Of a DNA stretch of 64,000 nt, positions 42,911 to 54,532 are shown one piece after another (the stretch's first letter is position 1; each line of letters begins with the position of its first letter). Both the position numbers and the translations under genes were made by a program. Source of the stretch: Gliomastix tumulicola (lineage: Eukaryota; Ascomycota; Sordariomycetes; Hypocreales; Bionectriaceae); the NCBI GenBank assembly GCA_001599755.1, contig BCHX01000008.1:1-64000 (forward strand). The letters run 5' to 3'. Under the pieces are notes generated by a model. The model was not told where the DNA came from and made no database searches. It was given only the letters and a program-made list of their open reading frames with translations.

Positions 42911-44864
42911 ATGCCTCCGTTGCGTTCTGGGAGAGCTTCTAAAGCGTGTGACCGTTGCCGCAAGTATAAGTCAAGATGTTACGCCTCACAGGTCAGCGCA
43001 GACACCTGCCTCCGGTGTGAGACTCTTTCTCAGCCCTGCTCACTGAGCGTCTCCCTAGCAGCAGGCGAGTCTCTGCGACACCGTGACAAGCACGACCGCA
43101 GCGTCAGAGAGAATGTCGGCTCGTCGGTTCTAGAAAGGTGACTGGTTCTTGCTTGCCGCCCATCAACCCAAACGGCTTCGACTGACTGGCTAATCATAGA
43201 CTTGCCCAATTGGAGAAGACGGTCGACGCTGTCGTGCAACGAATGGATGGCCGCGCCAGCGATGTGCTGGCCACTGACCGCAGGTCATCTTCATCGACGG
43301 CGGCTGTGACTCAAAGTTCTTCTGATCGCCCCGCGCCTTTGCTGTTGATTCAAGACGCCACCACTGAAGCCGGACTGAGTGGTTCGCATATTGGAAGTAA
43401 GGCTGAGGGCGAAAGCCTGGACGTCATTGATAGCGGGCTGGTGACTTTGGCAACGGCTGAAATACTTCTTGAATTGTAGGGACCCCGTTAACGCCTTGTC
43501 CGCGGGGAATACTGACGGTGTACAGATTTCACACGCACTATGGACGCTGGATCCGATTGCCAGGTGATATCTCAGTGACGGCACTTCTTTCCCGAACCAG
43601 ACAGTCCCCTCTGTTACTATGCAGCATGTTTCTCATTGCGGTCAGACATACCAGAGATGATCTCTCTGATGCATTGGCACCAAAGCTGTTCCAGGAGGCT
43701 ACGAGACTAGTTCAACAAGCGATGCTGGTAGCTCCGCAAACCCTCGAGTTCTTTCAAGCCACCATCATTCTGAGCCTCTGGTCAACAACAATTGGACAAT
43801 TCCCGATGAGCATTGACAGCTGGCTACTTACCAGTCACGCCATCGTGCAGGCATCAGCAAGCCCTATCTTTGCTAGTATTACATCGCCAAGCCGGCCAAA
43901 TCTAGGTCGCGGCACTGATTTGGACCAAGTATACATATGGAATCATCTCTGTGTGGCGCATCTGCAGTGAGTCAGTTCTAAGTTACTGCGGAAGGGACGA
44001 AATGGTTGACAACGGCTAGATACTGCGTTGGGACGCGTCGACAGGCTTTCCTCAACCAAAGCCACATCGATGACTGTGCACAGATGATCCAGAGTGATCA
44101 TGTGACGAATTACGAAGCTCGGATGGCGGCAGAGGTTCAGCTGTACTGGATTATCTACCAGAATTGTTGCAGTCATCATACCGACCTCGCAGAGACGAAG
44201 AAGGCTCTACAACTGTGGCAGCACGCATGCGTTGAGCTATTTAGTATGTTAGATCTCGTCATTCTCTTCTTTGTTTTATTACCAGAGACTGACTCGCATG
44301 GCAGACCAAAGGCGTTCACAATTTCTTCAGATGGGGTTTCATTTTGCGCACCTCCTGGCCTACTCACAGTCTTTGCAGGACTCCTCAGTCAGTTTCAGCA
44401 GCCAGCTTCTGGCGGAGATGGTCAATTCATGCACTGCGATTATCAATCTTGCTATCGAAACGGCTGACGATCGTACCCGCCATCTGACGGATCACATATA
44501 CCACGTCATCACGTTTTCAGCTCTCACGCTCACGACAGCCGTTCACCTGCATGAACCCAAACTGAGACTACTGGACTATGATGTCTTGGAGCTAGATCAG
44601 CTTGTGATCCGTCTCCTAAACTGGCTGGACACAATTGGCTTACGGTGCCATATTGCTCACCTGCTGGGCAAGATTCTGCTGAGTCAGTTCAAGAAGCTGA
44701 GGTCAGAATCACAAGTGAACCCAATTGGGGGATTCGCTGCAATGAGCCATGATGTCTCAAGCGGCGACGAATTGTTGGAAATGGATTTCAGCAACTTGTT
44801 TCCCCATTTCCTGGAGTCACAGCTATTGGACGTCAATGACAGCGCTCTGGCTTGGCTTGGATGA
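42911..44864 (+). CDS. Zn2Cys6 transcription factor, five exons
   Basis: Exons 42911-43137, 43200-43475, 43526-43966, 44020-44243 and 44305-44864 give 575 residues. Zinc-cluster cysteines: C13, C16, C23, C33, C36, C43. A short coiled coil follows (LAQLEKTVDAVVQRM), then the middle-homology region. The last intron was placed at gtatgt...catggcag because its branch site ctgac and the phase both fit. The N-terminal type resembles regulators of amino-acid or aromatic catabolism in general form only. The double GATA palindrome upstream suggests nitrogen control of this gene; it may in turn control the permease or Dur3-like gene (inference). Confidence 0.85.
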
Positions 44865-45337
44865 TGCAGCACTTATACCTAAATACCTAGCTTGAGCATT
44901 CTCCTGCATTAGAAAAAGCGTCGATTTTCACAAAGAGACCACTTGCTGCTATTGAACAAAGAGTCCGGCTGGTTGCAAGATTAGGGCGACAGCACTGGAC
45001 ATATAGACCGTGATCCGGGTACATTTCAGTGTTGAGACTCCGTGGCTGCCCGGTTTACGTGATTATACGATGAATACGAAAGTGGCTCCGAGTTTGAAAT
45101 CAGTTGGCACCCGTCGAATATTAATCTCAATGAAGGAAAACGCCTCCAATTCCAAGGCACTGGGATTACAGGCGCTAACCTCCTTCGGCATCTCAACAGC
45201 TATCATCCTCTATTTAGCCGGGGCAAGGCGCTATAACGAAGCCCAACGAATTTTCTCACCTGAGCACACCCCTCTCGAACAGCAAACGCCCGTGAACAGC
45301 TTCACAAGGTGCTTCAGGACGGGCCCCTCCGATAAAC
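44865..45337. other. Intergenic, no gene seen
   Basis: Carries the 5' flank of the HET gene. A 170-codon frame starting at 45010 overlaps the HET gene in another frame and lacks any domain; it is not called. Confidence 0.5.
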
Positions 45338-47385
45338 ATGGAGCGACTCAGGCGCCTGATTGGGCGCTCTCAAACATCCGACGACAGAGAACGCCAAGGT
45401 GCGCCTTTCCAATATACGCCTTTGAAAGACCCCTCGAACTTCAGAATCCTCCGCCTGCAGAACAGTCTCAAAGGGGCCAACAGAGACCACAGGCAACTTG
45501 CGCTGCAAGGATCCCTCGTTGAAGCATCCATAGACAATCCTCCGGAGTATTTCGCGCTATCATACTGTTGGGGAGACTCTGCTCTCTGCGAGGAGATCGA
45601 GATTGACGGAAGGTCGCTCAAGATTACAGCCAGCTGTGCCTCTGCGCTGCGCCGCATGTTGCGAGGCAAACTTGGCAGGTACATCTGGGTCGACTCGATC
45701 TGCATCAATCAATCCGATGCCCCCCAGGCATTGCAGGAGCGTGGCTTGCAAGTCGCCATGATGGATCGGATTTACAGGCATGCCGTCCAGGTGAATGTGC
45801 ATCTGGGAGACGGGGATGCAGCTTCTGATGTAGCTTGCGAATATCTCACGAAGCTGTCATTGGCCATGACTGCGGCGAGCATTGGGGGTCCTCATGGAAC
45901 TCTCCGAGGGAAGTATGACCGGCTAGTTGATGATGTTCTTGGTAAGTACATCAGAGTTCCTGAAGCTTCGTATTTACTAAGTACCAGCCCACAGAGTCGA
46001 CCCCTGAATTCCCTTACGGGAAATTGCATGGCGTCTTCCGACTGCCATGGTTTAGACGCACTTGGGTAGGTGGATTCTCGAGGCCTCCTCATGCAGACTG
46101 GCCGCACTAACGTCAACCGATCTAGGTGATCCAGGAAGTTGCTCTCGCTAAGAAAGTCACATTCTACTGCGGTAATCGTTTGATCCGGCTGGAGCTCATG
46201 GCTCTCGGCGCCGACTTCACCCGGGTGCCGTACTCGAATCTCGATGTGAACGCTTCCGCCCGACATTGGAAATCATATCTGGAATATCACAGTCGAGTGA
46301 AGGACCTGATCCGCTGGCGAGAAGAGCGCGAACCCACGGCAAGACTCACGTCTCTACTGAGTCTGCTCGCAGTGCCTGGCGGGCTCTTTGAGGCAACGAG
46401 GCCAGAGGATAAGGTCTTTGCGCTGTACGGCATATGCAAGCGCCTTGGCTACGATTTGCCTGCGCCAGACTATCAAAAGCCAGTAGCTGTCGTCTACACC
46501 GAAGCGGCGAGGGCCGTTCTGCAGTACGATAAAAGTCTAGAGCTCTTATCAGCGGCCATGGAATCTCCTGCTTGGGCTGACGGGCTTCCGTCTTGGGTAC
46601 CAAACTTCTCGGGCTGCATGACTAAATGGTCCACTTCGAATCCCCCCCTACTTGCTTCTTTGGCAGCAAGAGAGAGCCTCGAGGCCTCGGGCCTAGGCCA
46701 GTCCGAATACTCGCTTGAGTCCAATGGCACAAGACTCAAGGTGGAAGGCTGGAGATTAGACACGGTAGTTGCTGTTGGGAAGCCCTGGAAGATGGACTCC
46801 CATACCACGCTTCTCGGAGGCGCCGCAACGAACAAATTGCAGTTCGTCGAGACCCTCATAGAATGCATCGGCAGCTGGTTTGACGTCGTCGCTGGTCGCG
46901 CCGGCTCTTCCAACGGCCTGGCACTTATCGAGCTCATGGTGCACGTGCTGACGAACAACATTGGAGCCCAGTTCCCTGCGGTTCCATTTGAGGACATGGT
47001 CAGCTCTCTTGCCATGCTCGTCACCATTTCTGCGCCCGACAGCCCAATGTGTTCTGCAATCTTAGCGAGTCTGCCTAATATGCCTCGCAGCTACGACCAG
47101 GAGGCAATGGCTGCCCTTGTAGCGCAATGCTTCCCCGCCATCACGCGGATTTTCGGTTCCCTCTGGCAGACCATGTATCGGACGAACAACGGCTACTTGG
47201 GAATGGGCCCTTACACTGTGACGCCTGGGGATATGGTGGTTGTGCTCCAAGGCTGTGCTACTGCGGGGATTATCCGGTCGTCGAATGATGGATTCAAGTA
47301 TGTTGGTCCAGCATATGTAGATGGGATCATGGGAGGGGAGCTCTGGAACTCAGGTTTGGATCGCGAGTCGTTCGTTTTGACTTGA
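45338..47385 (+). CDS. HET-domain (heterokaryon incompatibility-type) protein
   Basis: Exons 45338-45941, 45995-46065 and 46126-47385 give 644 residues. The HET domain is intact: YFALSYCWGD (71-80), then YIWVDSICINQSD (115-127), QVAMMDRIYRHAVQVNVHLG and, across the splice, LPWFRRTW followed by VIQEVA. The C-terminal part has the usual NGYLGMGP and GDMVVVLQGC stretches. HET proteins take part in non-self recognition and regulated cell death in fungi; some act as immune-type signal domains. Nothing next to it looks like a partner allele. Cytosolic. Confidence 0.92.
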
Positions 47386-47754
47386 AGTCCTGCTACGCAG
47401 ATAGGTCACGCTTGCTCACACTGTGCAGCCCTCTCACCCACGAGACGACTCATATAGACGAGAATTTGCAAGGATGTCTGCCTGTTAGGCTTCCGAGAGA
47501 TGATTCGCTAGTGGTACATCCTCTATTTCATTTACTCCAGTCGTCGCAGCTTTTCGGAACACCGGACATGAGTCGTAGAACTATTATCTTGACTTCGTAT
47601 CGCTTGAACCACAGGATGTAGTGCTTCTTAGTCCAGTCGCCACATTCTAGGGGAATGTTCACGTTGATGCTATACAACCTAAAGATTTCCCCATCTATGT
47701 AATAGGAAAACATCCATGAAAATAGCTTTCGAAATTTCCCATCTCATTTAGGCC
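47386..47754. other. Intergenic between convergent genes
   Basis: Holds the 3' flanks of the HET and lipase genes; no gene, RNA or repeat recognised. Confidence 0.5.
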
Positions 47755-48886
47755 CTAGAGCCCCTCGCCCTCGATACGGCAAAGATCTATAACATCAGCT
47801 TGAATGTTAGGCGGAATTGAGAGAGTCTCGACTGCTCCGACTGCTTCCGGATTCCAGCACTCAAGCGATCCAAAGTAAAAGGTATGGTCTGCCATATCGC
47901 ACGGGTTTGATGGGTTCGCGTTGCACTCGCGATTCCAGTTGCCTTCACAGACACTGATATCGTCGACAGGCCATTCATCCGGATTGGCCGGCTCACCCTG
48001 GATCCAGATCTCAGGGGAGATGTGCCTATAGCTCGGATAGAGATTCGTCGGCGGCAAGCGCGGCACGGGGTCCGCGTTATGTGTCACGCGACGCTCGAGG
48101 CCTGGCTGGTTGGTGATAAAGTCGCTTAAGATACCATTGCCAACCCGGGGAGACCCGTATGTGTAGAGGTCAATAGCATACCCGGCTTTCCGAAGGTAGG
48201 CAGCGCCGACAGTGGCAACAGCGCCTCCCATAGACCCGCCCACAAAGACAAAGCTGTAGTCTGGATGAACACGCAAAGCCTCCTGTATGGCAAGGAGAAC
48301 TTCGTCAGATATCTCGTTCCAAGCCCTTTGAAATCCCAGATGAATTTGAGCGCCCTCTGTCAGAGGGGTCGAGACGAGAAGAAAGGTCAAACACGTTAGC
48401 CAATTTGCCGCGTTGCTGGCGCCACGACCAACAAAAAGAATCTGCTTCCGAGACTCAACCACAGTCAGGTAGGCTGCGAACTGTGTCTGTTCACCACTGA
48501 TTGCGCGTCAGCACTTGTTAGACTCAGCACCATGCGCGTCTCGTCAACCAAGAACTCACTGGAAGGTCTGTACGACAATGGCGCCGTCATCCTCAACTCT
48601 ATCGCAGTTCTTGAAACAAGTAACTGGTTCTCCAATTGGCGTGTTGACGTTGCAGGGCGCAGAAGCAGCATAGTTGGCATAGAGGTCAAGAGTGTCCACC
48701 TCTTTCTCAGTGATGGACTCTTCTGGGTTCCAGTCAATCATCCATAAGCCTAGGGAGTCAAAGTAGGACTGCATATTACTCACGTATCTGTCGGTAGTAC
48801 AGCTCGCTTCCATCGCTCGAGGCAACAACCTTCGCGAGCGAATGGTGCACCAAGGCAAGAATGAGAATAGCGGCGTAGCGTAACAT
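47755..48886 (-). CDS. Secreted class 3 lipase / feruloyl-esterase-like enzyme
   Basis: Exons 48886-48784, 48722-48560 and 48496-47755 give 335 residues. A signal peptide is clear: MLRYAAILILALVHHSLA. The catalytic triad is readable as S177 in GGSMGG (175-180), D231 in HNADPVPRLPP and H247 in YRHIS. Family blocks VHSGF-like IHLGFQRAWNEI and YGSPRVGNGILSDFI are present. The nucleophile elbow begins Gly-Gly-Ser rather than the commoner Gly-His-Ser, which may shift substrate preference. Cysteines near both ends could form disulfides. It would hydrolyse lipid or phenolic esters outside the cell. Confidence 0.9.
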
Positions 48887-49663
48887 TATTAAGTGCGAGG
48901 TTGAGATTGCTGGTGCTGGTCTTGAGAAATCTTCAATAATCTCTATTGGCTTCTACATGTTGAAGGGGGGGCTGGGGAAGTCTTTATATTCATGTGACCT
49001 GACATTAACTGCAGCGACAGCATCTGGTATGCTACGTTGTGTTAGGTGGTATGCTGAGTCTTATAATGAACCCAGAGGAGCGCTCTTCTCAGCCCACTCA
49101 GCTTGGATGTAGCAATGTCAGTTGCCTAGTTAGGGAGCCCACTCATCTGCTCTGAGACGGCACGGTGTACATGTCTCTCAAATTCCCTTCTGTCGCTTTC
49201 ATTCCAGGTTAATCCATATTATAGAGCATCCCTGGCATCCATCCCCGGCACTTGGTTCCAGCCAGCCACACCTAGCCGGTCGGTTGTTCAGGATTCCGCT
49301 GCGACTCAACCGTGTATAATGAAATGTTTTGCAATGGAGTGCCACCAGATATAATATTTCGCTAGTAGGAAACAGGGAGGACGGGCAGGAAAACAGGTAA
49401 GGAAAGTGACTATAGACAAGAACAGGTTTCCGACGTTATAGCGCTGGCTAGAGAGGCCTAGAGGGGCTACTTAGGTAGGACGGGACGGGGATATTCCATC
49501 CAACTGGGACTCCTCGCTAGCTCTCGGATCAACTTCTCGACGGTCCCGCACTTGCTCCTGAGTCATGGCCCAGCAAACAACTCGATGAGGCCATCAGAAC
49601 CCAACTTGAACATGTTTTTGTCCGCAAGTTGGTCCCTCCAATCACTTCCCCCGAGTTAACGCT
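48887..49663. other. Intergenic, no gene seen
   Basis: 777 bp between the divergent lipase and zinc-cluster genes. No reading frame of note and no palindrome found. An ctctattataaa-like element is absent on either side, so no core promoter is proposed. Confidence 0.4.
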
Positions 49664-51982
49664 ATGGATAGCACCACTTCTTCGCCAAGGCAGCGCCCTG
49701 AGAGGGCCAGAAGGGCAGCTCGGCCGTGTGACGCGTGTCGCCGTCGCAAGTCGCGTTGCATGACCAAGGGCGACAGCAGCGTGTGCACCATGTGTGAACT
49801 TCGCCTGTCTGCGTGCACATTCCTCCACCAACCCGCCAAGCGCGTCAACAAGCCCGAGGGTCGCTCACACTCAGGGGACGACGCGCCGGAGCGGAGAAAC
49901 GCGGGAGCGACGATGGGAGCCGCCTCGACAGACACGGCCGTTGTTTCTTCCAGTGAGGGCACATCACTTGTCGATCATGCGCCAAATGCAGCAACAGAAG
50001 ATCGGGATGGTACAGAAGGGCGCACAGCAGCCGCACCGCTTTGGTCCGTGCAGTTCGATGAAGGGTCTGATGTGCGACCGGGGAGCTCGGTGGCAGTGCC
50101 AGCGCCGATCTGCGATTCATCCGAGGCCGAAGGACGCGCTCTCGGGACGGAGAAGTCTCGCTTTGCCGAGCTGTACGGCCTTACTAGTGACATGGAGCCT
50201 ATTCTCATGGTAGGTCTCTTGTCCTGTTCCATCTTGCCGTTGCCTGATGACACGCAGCAGCCCTATATCGCCCCCTATTCGCTGACCGCAACCGTAGAGA
50301 CATCGTCCATATGACACCAGCACACACGAGTATCGTCTCGAGACACACAGCATCCGCCGCGTCCAGCAGTTTGATAACGGCATGGCATACCCCGTCACAT
50401 ACCACATGGTGTCTGATCACAAATCCGTCGGATACAGTGACGATTTCTCCGAGGTGGACGCCGTTGAAAGCCTCGTGCAGCCGTTCGGCCCACGCCTTGT
50501 CCGCCTCTACTGGCTTCTCGTCCAGCCCGCCTTCCCGATTCTCCATCGGAAGGGTTTTATGAAGCTCTACGAGGCTTCCTATCGGAACATAGGGGCGGCT
50601 TTGCTGGGCGCGGTCTATCTCAAGGCTCTGGCCTGGTGGACGTATGACCCTGAGTTGTCGCTTCGTTCGTTGCCTGATGCCGGCAAGTTGAGGAGGCTTA
50701 CTATAGGTGCTATACAGAACAGTTTCCACCGGCCTCGTCTGTCATCAATTGAAGGCATGCTGATCTACCTTCACTGCAGGCCTGAGGAGCCTCTGACAGC
50801 CGACCACACGTATGCGCGCGGGCTCACGTCGCAGCTGCTCGCCATCAGCGAGGCTATCGGTCTACACACTGATGCGTCTCAGTGGGCGATTCCGAAATGG
50901 GAGCGAGCGGAGCGGAAAAGGATAGCCTGGGCCGTGTACATGCAGGACAAGTGGACAGCGCTGGCGTACGGCCGACCTTCGCATATAACACTCGACAATT
51001 GGGGTGTTCAGGACTTGACAGACGATGACTTTGACATGGACGAAGACGGTAATGATGGCACCGTCAAGCCTGCGACGGGGCAGAACTACTTCTGTCTGAT
51101 GGTTGATCTGACCAAGATTCTGGGGAGGCTGTTGTCCGAGTTCTTCACAATCCGGACGTGCCAGGATCAGGATACATCCAAGTTGTTCGAGAAAGCACAG
51201 CCTCTACTACAGGAACTGGCTCCGTGGCGGGAGAAGCTATACGTAACGCTTCCAATTACGTCGCCTCGCGCGAGACAGCTCTGCTCTGTCAGTAAGTGCT
51301 CGCGCCTAACCCGTCTCTTCGATACTCGCATATCTGATACAAAAGCGCTCCAGGTTCCCTCCATCTTTGCTATCACGGCGTGGTTGTCAATCTATATAGG
51401 CGACTGGTTCGCTCGTTGGCGCTGGCGCCCTTTTGCTCTGATGCCGCCGTTCTCTCTGCCGTCCGACAACAGGCTACGCAGTCTGCACATGAAGCCACAG
51501 GTTTTGTGAGTGCGTTGCGGCTCGACCAGCTGGAGTCATTCTGGTATTTCCGTAAGTCCTCTTCAAGTCACTGCTGTGGAATCATTCGACAGGAAGAACT
51601 AAAATACCGTTTTATAGCCTCACCGTACCTGTTCGCCCTCCTCGGCTCCTTCCAGACTCTCCTCCTCGTCACGTCGGTATCGCTCGCGGAGCGCGACTAC
51701 TGGCGTGAGGCGCTCCGGTCGTATCTGTGGTCCCTGCGCACCATGAGCAATGCGAGCGATCCAGTTCGCTACGCGGTCAATCGTCTCGAAGGCGGCGTTC
51801 TCCGAGGGCTTGAGCACGCACTTGCGGTGAACATGGGCCCCATGCCGTTCGCAGCGACGACAACGACGCCTATAGACCTAGACCAGGTGCTGCATGAGCT
51901 CGACTTGGCGCAGTTCTCCTACTCAGATATGCCAGATCTGGGCCTGCAGTCGTTCGACTGGCTGGCGGCAACGCAATTCTGA
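49664..51982 (+). CDS. Zn2Cys6 transcription factor of the fructan/sugar module
   Basis: Exons 49664-50209, 50298-51291, 51354-51551 and 51618-51982 give 700 residues. Zinc-cluster cysteines are C22, C25, C32, C41, C44 and C51, within RPCDACRRRKSRC. Splicing restores typical continuity: EPILM joins RHRPYDTSTHEYRLETH. The middle region includes IEGMLIYLHCRPEEP and RKRIAWAVYMQDKW. It is convergent with the GH32 gene (180 bp apart) and close to a sugar porter, so it may regulate them (inference). It resembles regulators of polysaccharide-degrading enzymes in its general layout only. Confidence 0.9.
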
Positions 51983-52162
51983 TCTTTTAGGAACTTGCTA
52001 GGCGTAACGTGAATCATCAAGACGAGGGCTGCAGCAATAGTGGCGGAGAAGCATATGTATCTGTCACCGTTCCCAACTATGACTCTACTTCCTTACGCTT
52101 TGCACATCACAATCAATACTTTAAGCTGTCTTTAATATCATATTGACTCATCTATCCTTTTG

Positions 52163-53722
52163 CTACTCTGTCTGGGAGAACCTCAGTCCCTTGAATTGAA
52201 CACTGCCGTCCTCCACGAACAAGCCAACCGGGAAGACCTTCTTGGTTTCATCCGAGTTCCTTGGCAGTAGACGATAGGTGATCACCTTGCCGTCCACGAA
52301 GAACTCAACTATATCGTCGTGCAGCACCAGTCGCAGAGGCCCATTGCTGATCCTGACAGCTCCATGTTTGACAAGTTCAGGCCCATCGACAAGCTTCGGC
52401 GTCTCGATCCCGGTGAGCATCCCCCAGAAGTCGTCAAGGGGCGGGTTGTCCGTGATCAGGGCCACAGAGAAGACATCGCCAGCCACAGGTTCAAAGGAGA
52501 GTCTGTAGCCTCGGAGATCATCGTCGAAGTTGAGCAGCAGCCCGAACGACTTGGCATCAGCGTGCGTGATGTTGAAAGAAAGGGACTGCGTTCTTCCGGT
52601 ACCACTGGCTGGCAGGGGGAGGTGCTCAACGGCTGTAGTCGAGGGAGCGTTGATATCTTTGTCGGCGGGGGAGGCTTGGTTGAGGGTAGTCTCTTGCAGT
52701 GCGGAGAGGAACTCAGGCGCTGGGTTCATGACCAGAGATCCGTCTGGGCGGGCGCTGATTTCCCTGGGTTGGGTGAAACTGCCACCCCAGAGCCACTTTC
52801 CGTCATCCTGGTTGAAGTCGTGTACCCAAGCGAATGCAATTCTCTTGGATGGGTCACCGGCCTTGGGACAAGACTTGGCCGCATACCAACGACGGCCGTC
52901 AAAGCGACCCCCTGAGCCATCCCTCGGCGAGCGAAAAGGGCCTCGAGGGCTCTCACCGACGACATATAGAGTCCCCGCGTGCGGGCCCGAGAACCTGGAA
53001 TAGGCGAGGTACCACTTGCCGTTCCCCAGTGTGAACATCTCAGGACACTCCGGGCAGAAGATGTTGTTCGGGGCGTAGAGTGGTTCCTCCTCCACGCGCC
53101 ACGTTTCGAGGTCGGGGGACGTGAGCAAGGCAACGCAGCCACGAGACGTGTATGGCCCTTCGGAGAACCGAGTAGCCACCAGCATCCAGAAGCAGCTCTC
53201 TTGCTCGTTATAAAAGACGTACGGATCGCGGAAATCGGTCGACTCGTACATGTCGGGGTGGGACGAGGGCTCAAGGCGGATGGGCCCAAGGGGCTTCTCG
53301 AACTTGGATCCCTCCCGGTCGGACGATTTGGCGTGCAGAATCACCTGGACACCTCCTTGGGGATGATTGAAGCCCGTGTAGAAGATGTGTAGGTTTCCAT
53401 CAGGTCCAAGGACAGCTGATCCGGTCCAGGCGCCGCTCCCGTCTGGATCGTCCTTCGACGGCCCAGGAGGGATAACGGGATCGGAATCGCGCTTCCATGT
53501 CAGAAGGTCTTTGGAGCGCTGCCTAAGCCAGCTGCAGCGTACTCTAGATGGGAAGTGCACAGTATCGGATGGAGAGGCCAGGTGAAAGAGGTAGTATTCG
53601 TCATCGAGTAGGAAGGGGATCGTATCGCCGGCAGCGGCAGACGTTGGCGGTCGAGCATAGGAGGTGCTTCCTGGCGGAGCGGTGCCGTTGGTTTCGAAAG
53701 TCATGGCGGAGGATTGGAACAT
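52163..53722 (-). CDS. GH32-like beta-fructosidase, intracellular type
   Basis: A single-exon 519-residue protein without a signal peptide. GH-J clan landmarks: FRDPYVF (164-170) with transition-state Asp166, and CPECPEMF (223-230) with acid/base candidate Glu225. The canonical nucleophile motif WMNDPNG is absent; instead GDTIPFLLDDEYYLFHL (32-48) carries the candidate Asp33, a pattern seen in a divergent GH32 subgroup. The C-terminal half is the usual beta-sandwich (FVDGKVITYRLL). Predicted to cleave fructosyl residues from sucrose or fructans inside the cell. It is divergent from an MFS sugar porter that could import the substrate. Confidence 0.82.
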   Translation of the reverse strand: MFQSSAMTFETNGTAPPGSTSYARPPTSAAAGDTIPFLLDDEYYLFHLASPSDTVHFPSRVRCSWLRQRSKDLLTWKRDSDPVIPPGPSKDDPDGSGAWTGSAVLGPDGNLHIFYTGFNHPQGGVQVILHAKSSDREGSKFEKPLGPIRLEPSSHPDMYESTDFRDPYVFYNEQESCFWMLVATRFSEGPYTSRGCVALLTSPDLETWRVEEEPLYAPNNIFCPECPEMFTLGNGKWYLAYSRFSGPHAGTLYVVGESPRGPFRSPRDGSGGRFDGRRWYAAKSCPKAGDPSKRIAFAWVHDFNQDDGKWLWGGSFTQPREISARPDGSLVMNPAPEFLSALQETTLNQASPADKDINAPSTTAVEHLPLPASGTGRTQSLSFNITHADAKSFGLLLNFDDDLRGYRLSFEPVAGDVFSVALITDNPPLDDFWGMLTGIETPKLVDGPELVKHGAVRISNGPLRLVLHDDIVEFFVDGKVITYRLLPRNSDETKKVFPVGLFVEDGSVQFKGLRFSQTE

Positions 53723-54532
53723 GGTCCTTGTCTTGTCGTTATCGTTATTGTCGATGTGTTTCTCGACTCCAAGTCTGGCAACATCCAGAGAGACAAGGCA
53801 TAGCGATTGTGTGCATACTTATAACCCAGAAGTGAGGCTGCTTCAGACCTCATCAATGTAGGACCTAGATGCCTTAGCCGAGTACTGGGTGCCTACTCCG
53901 GAGCGGTTAGAGAAGCTCCTGGTGAAGCCCGAGCGGCATCCGTTGTTGCCGACGCCGCGGTAGAAACTTGCCGACGGCTTTTTCTAGCGTCGGCGCGATG
54001 CCGTCGGCAAAACCTCGAGTTTCCCCTGTGATAGTACTAGCTTACAGTAGTCCTCAGCGGTCTGCCTCCTGTACTAAGCAAATACACGTGCTTCATGACT
54101 CGGGAAATCAACGCACCACCGCTTTCATGCTTCCAAGGTTCCAGGCCCGAGGGCTCGGGTGACCTGACACATGCATGTTCTCGATCCTTTCTGCACACAC
54201 GTCTACCAATTAATTAGCCCAAGACCCCCGACCTTCTCCAGTTCCAACTTCCCCCCAGACCCCAAAGCCTCGCTAGTCTCGTTCTCCGCACTCTCCTCAG
54301 TATTTACGTCTCCCAGAGGCCGGAGTACTGTTCCCCGTACTGCAACGAGGGTTTGCCTTGATCTATAAAGCCTGGCCGACGACCTCAATAACAGCACTAC
54401 GTTGAAGCCAGTCAATTAAAGAGGGCTCGACCACAGAAAGCTCAATCTTCAAGCACTGCCCCTTTTACGTCCTGAAGCCTGACAAAACAGCCAACGATCG
54501 ACCGCGGTCAACAAACAGCAGAACGACCCAAG
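53723..54532. promoter_or_regulatory. Divergent promoter region, GH32-like / sugar porter
   Basis: 810 bp with no gene. Features: the palindrome described separately (53968-54010), a tccgga at about 53898, and GACCGCGGTC (54500-54509), a perfect 10-bp palindrome only 24 bp before the porter start codon. The last could be a zinc-cluster site (inference). Confidence 0.45.
53968..54010. repeat. GC-rich palindrome, second member of the dispersed family
   Basis: ttgccgacggc (53968-53978) and gccgtcggcaa (54000-54010) are perfect reverse complements 21 bp apart; an additional gccgacgcc lies just upstream. The right flank resembles that of the inverted repeat at 40536-40598. Confidence 0.65.

Noticed and set aside
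48750..48783. A 34-bp first intron in the lipase gene
   Set aside because: Too short for a fungal intron; a 61-bp intron using the next acceptor keeps the phase and has a ttgac branch site.
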